From NCBI GenBank assembly GCA_038231615.1, contig JBBRLA010000283.1, positions 1 to 10,219 of the forward strand: a stretch of 10,219 nucleotides of DNA, in the 5' to 3' direction. Within the stretch, counting starts at the first letter, position 1. Every line of letters begins with the position of its first letter. Shown in pieces: positions 1 through 6,461 of the stretch. The position numbers and the translations under genes were made by a program. The stretch comes from JBBRLA01 sp038231615 (GTDB taxonomy: Bacteria; Myxococcota_A; Polyangia; Palsa-1104; JAEUJZ01). The notes under the pieces were generated by a model, which saw only the letters and a list, made by a program, of their open reading frames with translations, was not told the origin of the DNA and did no database searches.

Positions 1-167
1 CCCTAGTGCCCTGGGTGTGGGGGCTCAATGGCGTCTTCTCCGTGCTGGGGTCGGCGCTGGTCATTGTCGTCAGCATGCAGGCCGGCTTCACCGCCGCCCT
101 GGCCGGCGCGGCGCTACTCTATGCCCTGGCGGCGGCGGTGTCCGGTCCGCTGTGGAAGGCAGAATGA
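1..167 (+). CDS. C-terminal end of a multi-pass membrane protein, probably spermidine-synthase-like (5' truncated)
   Basis: The frame is open from the first base of the window to the TGA at 165-167; the first complete codon is at position 3. The 54 visible residues contain the stretch PWVWGLNGVFSVLGSALVIV followed by a second hydrophobic helix and a short charged tail ending WKAE. A Pro-Trp-x-Trp-x-x-Asn-Gly-x-Phe-Ser-x-x-Gly-Ser helix followed by a last helix is how I remember the C-terminus of large bacterial membrane proteins annotated as spermidine-synthase-like or fused spermine/spermidine synthase with an integral membrane part; the catalytic domain is not in the window. What is seen is only the last two membrane segments. 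The family assignment is from recalled similarity and could be wrong; membership of some multi-pass inner-membrane protein is much safer. Confidence 0.6.
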   Translation, partial: LVPWVWGLNGVFSVLGSALVIVVSMQAGFTAALAGAALLYALAAAVSGPLWKAE

Positions 168-326
168 GCCGACGGCCGGGCACGTCGGGACCCTAAGAAA
201 TTCCCCTCGACAGGGCCGGAGGACTTGTGGCTTGCTGCGGCCATGTCTGCGCCCATCTCACCGTCGGGGTTGACCCCGGCCGCGTATACTTCCTTCACAA
301 GGCTGTCAGCCGCCGGCGTGGCCTGA

Positions 327-617
327 ATGATCGTCGCCGCTACCATCGAGATGAGCCGCGATCCCAAAAGCGGCGTACCCAACAACTACCAGAACCCGGT
401 CCTATTTTTCTACAGCCGTCGCCACGGGTTCAGCCTTCCTGCGGACCGCTACACGGTGGCGAGCGTGAAGGGCCTCCAGCGCGACGGGGCCGCCTTCCTG
501 ATCGTCGCCAGTGAGAAGCTCTATCGCAGCAACATCGAGTTGGCACATTATCTGGACGAGCATGCCACACAGGTCGGACCGGGAATCGGCGCCGGCTGCG
601 CCATTTATCGGTTGTAG
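327..617 (+). pseudogene. C-terminal remnant of an ArnT/GT39-like glycosyltransferase
   Basis: The 96-codon frame contains GVPNNYQNPVLFFYSRRHGF, then LPADRYT, a GAAFLIV strand and GIGAGCAIYRL at the end. This matches the soluble periplasmic domain that closes many polyprenyl-phosphate-sugar-dependent glycosyltransferases (ArnT/PMT, GT39 type), including the NNYQNPV..F..RR.G pattern. Those enzymes are usually 450-600 residues with about 12 membrane helices before this domain. Here an in-frame TGA lies directly before the ATG (324-326), no ribosome binding site precedes it, and the 159 bp between this point and the upstream gene cannot encode the missing helices. I therefore call it a remnant left by deletion or rearrangement. 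The stretch 168-326 holds no recognisable gene. An alternative is that the domain is expressed as a small independent protein, which I think less likely given the absent translation signals. Confidence 0.5.
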
Positions 618-661
618 CGCGGACGCAACACCTGGAGCGGCATGCTCGATGCGGACCCGCG

Positions 662-1054
662 TTACTGATCGGTGCCGCCATCGGGCACGACCGGGGCGAC
701 GTCGCAGAAGGCGTGAGACGCCTTGTTGTTGGAATCCGTGGACGCGGCGCTGCAGAAGTAGCCGGCGCGACAATCGGTGGCCGTGCACTTCTTGTGGCAT
801 TCGCCCTTGGTGCCGTCGTACTGGCAGATCGCCTCGGAGGGGCAGTCCGCGTCGCCGTTCTTGATGTCGCAGTCGCGCATGCAGTAGCCGCCGGGATGAT
901 CGCCCATCATGCAGTGGAAGGGCGCGGTGCCGCAGTCGGCATCGGCGGTGCAGGCGGACCCCACGGGCAGCTTCTGGGTGCCGACGCTGCCGGAGCTGCT
1001 GCACCCGGCACACAGGGCGAGGAGGAAAGTGGTGGCGAGTACGCTACTATTCAT
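662..1054 (-). CDS. cysteine-rich secreted lipoprotein
   Basis: The 130-residue product begins with a typical export signal, MNSSVLATTFLLALCAGC, where the lipidated residue would be Cys18 (lipobox-like C-A-G-C; Cys at -3 is unusual, Leu being the norm). After a short Ser/Gly linker the mature part has 12 further cysteines arranged as C-x(5)-C, GGYCMRDC, DADCP, AICQYD, CHKKC and similar pairs, ending with a polar tail VVPDGGTDQ. Such small disulfide-rich repeats after a lipobox are frequent in lipoproteins of Myxococcota and related bacteria, where they are generally uncharacterised surface proteins; they superficially resemble EGF/DKK-like knots. The start is well supported by GGAAGGG about 7 nt upstream of the ATG. 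It is transcribed alone, converging on the glycosyltransferase remnant, with a 225-bp upstream spacer. Function is unknown; an even number of mature non-lipid cysteines fits fully paired disulfides. Confidence 0.75.
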   Translation of the reverse strand: MNSSVLATTFLLALCAGCSSSGSVGTQKLPVGSACTADADCGTAPFHCMMGDHPGGYCMRDCDIKNGDADCPSEAICQYDGTKGECHKKCTATDCRAGYFCSAASTDSNNKASHAFCDVAPVVPDGGTDQ

Positions 1055-1279
1055 GGCGTGGTTCCCTTCCTATCGAAAGGCGCCGACTTTAGCATGCTGG
1101 CCACCCCGGTGTTCTCTGCGGCGTAAAAACACCCGCCCGGTTGATCAAAGGGAAACGACTCCGTTTATCGAGCCATGCAGCCCAAGGTCGGGTTGCATAC
1201 CCCCTACCCTTGTATAGATAGTATAGAACGACTCGTGGCCGAGCCGACCGAGCTGATAGATGGCGCAGCCGGGGGACGC

Positions 1280-1882
1280 TCATTTCGTCGCCCCGGCCGC
1301 CTGTGCTTGGTCCCCGCCCGGTGTGACCTGCTGGAGCAGTCGCTCCGCGCCCAGGATGTTCATATCAATCAGGTCCGCCACGATGTTTTCCCGCAGGTCC
1401 ATGGCCGTTTCATAGGCGCGCACGGCTGCTTGTCGCATGGCAGCCCTGCCCGGGTCGTTCTTGGCCGACAACGCTGCGTGCAGCGCATGCACCCCGAAGG
1501 CGGCCCACAGGCCCGTGGCCAGAAAAACCTGGCCCACCGGCTCGACACCCTGCTCCGCGAGAAGGAGCCCGAGGTGGCGGTAGGCGGAGCGCTGCACCTG
1601 TCGGTTCTCCGGCTCGTTGGGCGGTCCCATCGAGAGGATGCTGAAGGCCGCCGCCACGTCCGGTGCCAGGATGCGCCCCTGCATGAAGGGAGGCAGGACG
1701 CGTGACCACTGGGCGAACTGGAGTGTTAGATTGTGACATCGCCGCCACGGGGGACTCTCGGACTGGCCGTCGTGGGACTGCGCCTTGGCCTCCGCCGTTC
1801 GGGCGAGCCAGCGGAATACGGCATCCGCGGGCGTGTCCGGGGTCAATGCCGAGGCAAGTTGAGGATCGACGGCTCCGCTCAT
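1280..1882 (-). CDS. conserved-looking hypothetical protein paired with the MBL hydrolase
   Basis: A 200-residue protein that I do not recognise. It starts 21 bp after the stop of the metallo-beta-lactamase-fold gene and has an excellent ribosome binding site, AAGGAGG, about 6 nt before the ATG, so it is very likely co-transcribed with that gene and truly translated. There is no signal peptide at the N-terminus. The sequence is mostly helix-forming; residues 112-138 (GVEPVGQVFLATGLWAAFGV and following) are hydrophobic enough to be a membrane helix or a buried core helix, and residues 143-185 look like a long amphipathic helix pair. A single Cys50 next to Arg-Arg is the only notable reactive residue. 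No catalytic motif is visible. Pairing suggests a partner, substrate-handling or stabilising role for the upstream hydrolase, but that is inference only. Confidence 0.7.
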   Translation of the reverse strand: MSGAVDPQLASALTPDTPADAVFRWLARTAEAKAQSHDGQSESPPWRRCHNLTLQFAQWSRVLPPFMQGRILAPDVAAAFSILSMGPPNEPENRQVQRSAYRHLGLLLAEQGVEPVGQVFLATGLWAAFGVHALHAALSAKNDPGRAAMRQAAVRAYETAMDLRENIVADLIDMNILGAERLLQQVTPGGDQAQAAGATK

Positions 1883-1903
1883 GGGCTCCTCCTTGTGCAG
1901 ACT

Positions 1904-3277
1904 TTACTTGCGGTAGGGCCGCAGGGCATGGTCGAGCCGCTGCTTGAGCGCCATGTCCGCGCCCTTGGCTTTCCATTGAAGATAGTGGCCGAGCAGGTCC
2001 GCCACCTCCTTCGGCTCGACCGTCACGCTGCCCGCCGCCTGGGACAGCGCGTAAAGCGTGGTGAACTTTCGCGAAAAGGCGCGCAGGTAGAAGTAGCTTT
2101 TCTTCCGCGCCATCCACGCGGCCAGCGCCGATGCCGCGATGCGATGCACGGAATGGGCCGGCGCGGGCGCCGCGCTCTTGTCCAGTTGCATTGCGTCTGC
2201 CGCTAACCGAAAGTGGTGCCACTGTTCCTGCCCGTCCGGGAACACGATGCCCACGGCGTAGACCGCCAGGAGCCGGCGGTATTCATCCACGACGGAATCG
2301 CCGGATTGATACGCGCCGCGCACGAACTCGGCCAGGCCCGCGATGCACTCTTCGGCGGCCTTGTGCAGTCGCTCCTGGGAGTAGCCATCGGGGTTCGGAT
2401 CGGAGAGCGGTGGAACCGGGGCGGTGGGATCGAACCGCAAGTGCGTGGTGTCCTGCTCCAGCATGACCGCGACCTTGGAAGCGCCGGGCAGGTGGCGCAC
2501 CTTGCCCCGGTCGATCTCGAAGACGTCACCCGGGTTGGCAATGCACGTCTGCAGGTCCGGGGCGAGTTGCAATAGGTCCGCCACGAATTGTTCGCGGGAC
2601 ACGGGGAAGAGGAATGAGTTGCACCACTCGATCGGGCCGCAGAAGCGAAACCCGGCCGAACCCGGCACCGTCAGGCCGGGCCGGATCGAGAGCACGGTGT
2701 TCAGGTTCATCTCGTGCATCTTGTAGGGAAACCCCAGACCCTTGCTCTCGAAAAAACCGAAGTTTTGGCTGGCGTGCATGGCGAAGAGCAGGTCGATGCG
2801 GGGGTGCCTCTGCTTGACCCCCTGGAGGGTCGCGGGGGCCAGCACGGTGTCTACCTGGTTCCAGAACGTGCCCGTCCGGTCTTTGAACACGACCCCGAAT
2901 TCCACGACGTTCGACACGTTCGAGTGGGTCGTCATCAATTCATGGGTCGGGAACACGATCGAGGTCATGGGGTCGGTCTCGCGGATGCGCGTAAAGCCGA
3001 GTTCCTTCAGTGCATACCCGATGGCCCGGTCCTTGGGGCACAACACGTCGCACTGCCGCGGAAGGCGGGCTAGCGACGGAATGTCGAAGTGATCCAGGTG
3101 ACTGTGAGACAGGATGATCACATCGATCGGCGGCAGCTGGTCCAGGCGGATCTCTCGACGCGGACAGGAGACGACGGCGCCATCCTCGAACGGGTCCGAA
3201 AGGACCGGGTCCATCAGGCAGCGCGCCCCCTGCATCTCCACCAGCACCGAGGCATGTCCAAGCAGCGTGACTTTCAT
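1904..3277 (-). CDS. metallo-beta-lactamase-fold hydrolase with a long helical C-terminal extension
   Basis: The 457-residue product opens with MKVTLLGHASVLVE and a strand carrying LMDPVLSDPF, the usual N-terminal sheet of the MBL superfamily. The metal motif HSHLDH gives His58, His60, Asp62 and His63; His118 and Asp143 are placed to serve as the next ligands, and His168 or His188 could be the last. There is no signal peptide, so it should act in the cytoplasm. The MBL domain covers roughly residues 1-270; the remaining 190 residues are mainly helical and contain a basic aromatic block MARKKSYFYLRAFSRKF (about 389-405), not part of a standard MBL fold. The general look is closer to UlaG/CMAH-like and other broad-specificity MBL enzymes than to glyoxalase II or RNase J. 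The substrate cannot be read from the sequence. The start has only a weak purine-rich site (AAAGATAA), and the gene is first in a leftward two-gene unit, divergent from the metal efflux operon. Confidence 0.85.
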   Translation of the reverse strand: MKVTLLGHASVLVEMQGARCLMDPVLSDPFEDGAVVSCPRREIRLDQLPPIDVIILSHSHLDHFDIPSLARLPRQCDVLCPKDRAIGYALKELGFTRIRETDPMTSIVFPTHELMTTHSNVSNVVEFGVVFKDRTGTFWNQVDTVLAPATLQGVKQRHPRIDLLFAMHASQNFGFFESKGLGFPYKMHEMNLNTVLSIRPGLTVPGSAGFRFCGPIEWCNSFLFPVSREQFVADLLQLAPDLQTCIANPGDVFEIDRGKVRHLPGASKVAVMLEQDTTHLRFDPTAPVPPLSDPNPDGYSQERLHKAAEECIAGLAEFVRGAYQSGDSVVDEYRRLLAVYAVGIVFPDGQEQWHHFRLAADAMQLDKSAAPAPAHSVHRIAASALAAWMARKKSYFYLRAFSRKFTTLYALSQAAGSVTVEPKEVADLLGHYLQWKAKGADMALKQRLDHALRPYRK

Positions 3278-3353
3278 TTATCTTTACGCTTTGCGCGACT
3301 TCGCCGGGTACTCTAACCTGGATCCTGCCTCGGGTCCAAAACTGGGCCGCCGC

Positions 3354-3382
3354 TTGCCATGGCGCTTGCGCCGGGCTAGATT
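3354..3382 (+). promoter_or_regulatory. candidate sigma70-type promoter of the efflux operon
   Basis: TTGCCA (3354-3359; five of six bases of the -35 consensus) lies exactly 17 bp before TAGATT (3377-3382; four of six of the -10 consensus). The spacer contains a short inverted repeat GGCGC-TT-GCGCC (3361-3372), a possible operator. Spacing of 17 bp argues against a CueR/MerR-type promoter, which normally has 19-20 bp. If real, transcription would begin around 3389-3390, at the GTG of the first gene. In GC-rich DNA such matches arise by chance, so this is a proposal. Confidence 0.35.
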
Positions 3383-3390
3383 CGTTTCTG

Positions 3391-3774
3391 GTGCGCAAGG
3401 CGATTCTCACGCTGATCTGCCTCTTGCTGCTGGTCCACGCGGTGGTGCCGGCCCTGCCCGCTTTTGTCTGCGCCGGAATGGCGGGGGTGCGGCTTTTGCA
3501 CCCGTGCTGCCCCCCGAAGCCCGCGCAGGAAGAGAACCCGCAGGATGCTCCGGCCTGGAAGACCCGCTGCTGCCAGCCGGTGCAGACCGTGAAGCTGGAT
3601 GCCCAGCGACCGCCGCCGGCACGGGCCCGCATCCTGGCGCTGTCTGCCTTGCCCCTATCCCATCCGACGGTCTCCTCGCTCCCCCCGCCACGCAGCGCCC
3701 TTTTCGAGACTCTGCGAGAAGCACGGCCCCCGGACCAAAGTCCACACCTCGACAGGCGCATCTTGCGCATCTAG
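3391..3774 (+). CDS. small secreted double Cys-Cys protein leading the copper/silver efflux operon
   Basis: A 127-residue product starting at GTG. Residues 1-28 form a clear signal peptide (RKAILTLICLLLLVHAVVPA, then LPAFVCA) with cleavage plausible after Ala24 or Ala28. The exported part carries HPCC (Cys39-Cys40, next to His37) and RCCQP (Cys60-Cys61), then a Pro/Arg/Leu-rich low-complexity tail without cysteine. Short exported proteins with Cys-Cys motifs are often found before CusCBA-type operons (for example DUF2946-like proteins) and are suspected periplasmic metal-binding or chaperone proteins; I cannot confirm the family. It lies 54 bp upstream of the outer membrane factor gene on the same strand. 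There is no Shine-Dalgarno sequence before the GTG, and the candidate promoter would start transcription almost at that codon, so translation might be leaderless, or the true start may differ. It could stand in for CusF, which is absent here, but it shares no visible CusF motif. Confidence 0.6.
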   Translation: MRKAILTLICLLLLVHAVVPALPAFVCAGMAGVRLLHPCCPPKPAQEENPQDAPAWKTRCCQPVQTVKLDAQRPPPARARILALSALPLSHPTVSSLPPPRSALFETLREARPPDQSPHLDRRILRI

Positions 3775-3828
3775 ATAGCACCCGCAAAGCCTGGCTTTTC
3801 TGATGGCTCTTGTGGAGGTGCTGCATCC

Positions 3829-5130
3829 ATGCGCTCGTTTTTCGTGGCCAGACTGAGCTGTCTGGTCGGACTGCCGCTTGTTCTGCTCCTGTCCCCTCCC
3901 CTCCTCGCCGAAGAGACGGGGCCGCTGACGCTGGACTGGCTTTGGGGCGAACTCTCGCGGCGCAGCCCGGAGTTGGCCGGCCGCCGCGCCGAGGTCCGGG
4001 CCGCGGCGGAGCGACCCGCACAGGCGCGGGCGTTCGAGGACCCCATGCTCATGACCGAGCTGTGGCAGGTCCCGGTCAACCTGACGCAGGTGCCGCTGAT
4101 GTTCACGCTCCGCCAGCCGATCCCCTGGCCGGGCAAGCTGCGCGCCCGCGCCGCCGCCCTTTTGCCCGAAATCGATCGTGCCGAGGCCGAGGCAAAGTCC
4201 ACCCTGCGCGGCCTGCGCCTGGAAGCGACGCGGGCCTATTACAACTACTCCCTGGCGATCCACGCCGCCGACATCTTGCGCCGGAGCCAGGAGTTGCTAC
4301 GGCCCATGGTGGCCTCCGTCGATGTCCGTTACCGCGTCGGCAAGGCGGAACTGGCCGACCTGCTCAAGGCCCAGGAAGAACTGGAGCGGCTCGACACCAC
4401 GTTGATCGACCTGGAACGGGAACGCGAGCTGGCTGTGACCGCCATCAACACCCTCCTTGCTCGTCCGGCCGATGAGCCGCTCGGAACGCCCAGGACCGTC
4501 CCCCTACCGCTGCCGCCGCTCTCCCTGCCGACCCTCACCGAAGAGGCGCTCCGCCGCCGTCCGGAACTCGCTGCCAGCCGCGCCGGCATTGTCGCGGCCC
4601 AGGCCCGGCGTCGGTCAGCCCGCGTCGAACGCGCGCCCGATCTTTCGCTGTGGGCGGGCTACATGGTCATGCTGCGCGGCGTGGGGGATACCTTTACTCT
4701 TGGCGTGCAGACCAGCATCCCGTCCTTCACCCTGTCCCGCGACCGGGCCGCTGAAAGAGAGGCCCAGGCCCAGGCCGATGCCCAGGAGGCGACCCTGGCC
4801 CAGACCCAGGCCCGGGTGCGGGGCGAGGTGCGCGAGGCGCTGCTGCGCGTCGATACGGCCCGCCGGCACGTCGAGCTGCTTGGTAACCGGTTGCTGCCGC
4901 TCTCGGAGCAGGCCTTCGAGGCGGCGCGGGCCAGCTATCAGAACGGCCGCGTGTCCCTGAGCCTCTTGCTCGACGCGGCCAGGGCGGTGGTCGCCCATCG
5001 ATTGGAAAAGGAGCAATTTATGGCCGAATATGGAATCCGTCAGGCCGAGCTGGAGGCGGCCGTCGGCGCACCGCTGGCGGACCTTTCCGCGGGCGGGAGA
5101 AGCGACACGGCGAAGGGGGGTACGCAATAA
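3829..5130 (+). CDS. cusC: CusC/TolC-like outer membrane efflux factor
   Basis: The 433-residue product is a typical two-repeat outer membrane efflux protein (OEP family): trimeric channel with a beta-barrel in the outer membrane and a long periplasmic alpha-barrel. Signal residues 1-27 end LLSPPLLA before EET, indicating signal peptidase I cleavage; unlike E. coli CusC there is no lipobox, so this one should not be lipid-anchored. The first repeat shows the family landmark RQPIPWPGKL (about 95-104) and AYYNYSLAIH; the second has VQTSIPSFTLSRDR, followed by a long Ala/Gln/Arg-rich coiled segment and SYQNGRVSLSLLLDA. Length fits CusC and CzcC (about 420-460). The ATG is supported by GGAGG 10 nt upstream. 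Its TAA overlaps the adaptor start as TAATG, so translation is probably coupled. The symbol is by role and context, since OMFs carry little substrate information. Confidence 0.9.
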   Translation: MRSFFVARLSCLVGLPLVLLLSPPLLAEETGPLTLDWLWGELSRRSPELAGRRAEVRAAAERPAQARAFEDPMLMTELWQVPVNLTQVPLMFTLRQPIPWPGKLRARAAALLPEIDRAEAEAKSTLRGLRLEATRAYYNYSLAIHAADILRRSQELLRPMVASVDVRYRVGKAELADLLKAQEELERLDTTLIDLERERELAVTAINTLLARPADEPLGTPRTVPLPLPPLSLPTLTEEALRRRPELAASRAGIVAAQARRRSARVERAPDLSLWAGYMVMLRGVGDTFTLGVQTSIPSFTLSRDRAAEREAQAQADAQEATLAQTQARVRGEVREALLRVDTARRHVELLGNRLLPLSEQAFEAARASYQNGRVSLSLLLDAARAVVAHRLEKEQFMAEYGIRQAELEAAVGAPLADLSAGGRSDTAKGGTQ

Positions 5131-6461
5131 TGCTGGTACTGATAATGAGCAAGCCGGTGTCGCGTCCGGCCTTGGCCAGGTCCTCACCCGGGCTGGCATT
5201 CTTTGCGAGCCTCTTCACCTTGTGGCTGGGGGTCCCAGGCTGCCGCGACGCCCGCCCCAAGATGCAACCGTCCGCGCCGGCAGCACCCACCTCCGGGCCC
5301 GAACTGCCCGGGAAAGATCGCATCCTTTTTTATCGTTCGCCGATGAACCCCGCCCAGACCGCGCCGGTACCGAGCAAGGACTCCATGGGCATGGACTACC
5401 TGCCGGTTTACCAAAGCGAGTTGAGCAGCGCGGCGAACGGCCCGGCGGGTTTCGCCCCCGTCACCCTGGACCCACAGCGCCAGCAGCTCATCGGCCTCAA
5501 GGCGGTGGCGGTACGCCAGACCCAGGTCGCGGGCACCCTTCGTACCATCGGCCGGGTGACCTTCGATGAGACGCGCATTCACCATGTCCACACCCGCTAC
5601 GAGGCCTACGTGGAGCAGGTTTATGCTGATTTCACCGGCAAGTTTGTGAACCGGGGAGAGCCGCTGGCCTCCCTGTACAGCCCAGACCTGCTCACTGCCG
5701 AGCAGGAATACCTGCTGGCGCTGCGTGCGCAGAAGGCCGAGAGCGCGCCCGGCCCGATGCCAAAGATCGACGTGGACGTTGCCGAGTCGGCGCGGCAGAA
5801 GCTCCTTCTATGGAACGTGCGCCCGGCGGACATCGAGGCGCTGGCGAAGAGCGGCGTGGCCAGCCAGACGCTCAGGCTGTATGCCCCGATCTCCGGCTAC
5901 GTAGTCGCCAAGATGGCCGTGCACGGCATGCGGGTCAAGCCGGAAGACTCCCTTTTCGACATCGTCGATCTGTCCCGGGTGTGGGTGCTGGCGCAGATCT
6001 ACGAGTACGAACTGCCCCGCATAAAGCTTGGCCAAAAGGCCACGATCACCCTGTCCTACTGGCCGGATCGCACCTGGCTCGGGAAGATCGTCTACATCTT
6101 CCCGTCCGTGGATGAGAAGACCCGGACCATCAAGGTCCGCATCGATGTCCAGAACCCGAAGGACGAGCTGAAGGCGGAAATGTTCGCCGACGTAGTCATC
6201 GCGGTAAAGCCCCACTCGGCGCTGGTCGTTCCCGACGATGCTGTCATCGAGACCGGGACGCGAAAAATTGCCTTTATCGTGCAACCGGGAGGGCGGCTTT
6301 TGCCCCGCGAGGTCAAGATCGGCGACCGCATGGACGGCCTGGATGAGGTGAGGTCCGGGCTCGCCGATGGGGAGCGCGTTGCCGTCGGTGCCAGCTTCCT
6401 TTTGGATTCCGAATCGCAACTCCGCGCGGCCCTCTCGGCCATGGCCCCGGTGGCCCCATGA
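5130..6461 (+). CDS. cusB: CusB-like periplasmic adaptor with a methionine-type heavy-metal-binding domain
   Basis: The 443-residue membrane fusion protein bridges the pump and the outer membrane factor. The N-terminal hydrophobic stretch ends LWLGVPGC, so Cys38 may be lipidated (Pro at -2 is atypical). Residues 64-94 form the heavy-metal-binding domain: YRSPMNP with Met72, then DSMGMDYLPVY with Met86 and Met88. These line up with Met49, Met64 and Met66 of E. coli CusB, the known Cu(I)/Ag(I) site that hands metal to CusA; the Cys/His ligands seen in other members of this domain family are absent. After it come the barrel-sandwich hybrid halves (about 152-185 and 243-275, LRLYAPISGYVV), a helical hairpin between them, the beta-barrel (about 285-365) and the membrane-proximal domain. 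The ATG is preceded by AAGGGGGG about 9 nt upstream; the later ATG at 5145 has no such site. The stop overlaps the pump start as ATGA. Confidence 0.92.
   Translation: MLVLIMSKPVSRPALARSSPGLAFFASLFTLWLGVPGCRDARPKMQPSAPAAPTSGPELPGKDRILFYRSPMNPAQTAPVPSKDSMGMDYLPVYQSELSSAANGPAGFAPVTLDPQRQQLIGLKAVAVRQTQVAGTLRTIGRVTFDETRIHHVHTRYEAYVEQVYADFTGKFVNRGEPLASLYSPDLLTAEQEYLLALRAQKAESAPGPMPKIDVDVAESARQKLLLWNVRPADIEALAKSGVASQTLRLYAPISGYVVAKMAVHGMRVKPEDSLFDIVDLSRVWVLAQIYEYELPRIKLGQKATITLSYWPDRTWLGKIVYIFPSVDEKTRTIKVRIDVQNPKDELKAEMFADVVIAVKPHSALVVPDDAVIETGTRKIAFIVQPGGRLLPREVKIGDRMDGLDEVRSGLADGERVAVGASFLLDSESQLRAALSAMAPVAP

Noticed and set aside
119..385. Minus-strand frame opposite the first two genes
   Set aside because: It overlaps clearly coding plus-strand sequence at both ends. 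Only its middle part looks protein-like, and I recognise no family; mentioned in the junction finding.
1211..1229. AT-rich TGTATAGATAGTATAGAAC as a promoter for the lipoprotein gene
   Set aside because: A TATACT can be read on the minus strand, but no acceptable -35 box lies 16-18 bp upstream and it is about 165 bp from the start codon.
1089..1283. 64-codon minus-strand frame overlapping the end of the hypothetical gene by ATGA
   Set aside because: The product is Arg/Pro-rich with no recognisable fold, and coupling alone is not enough evidence.
1175..1705. Plus-strand frame opposite the 200-residue hypothetical gene
   Set aside because: The minus-strand gene has a perfect ribosome binding site and operon spacing, and the plus-strand product is Arg/Gly/His-rich and featureless.
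3829..3909. Cys11 of the outer membrane factor as a lipidation site, as in E. coli CusC
   Set aside because: It precedes the hydrophobic core and has Arg at -3; the cleavage site after LLA fits signal peptidase I.
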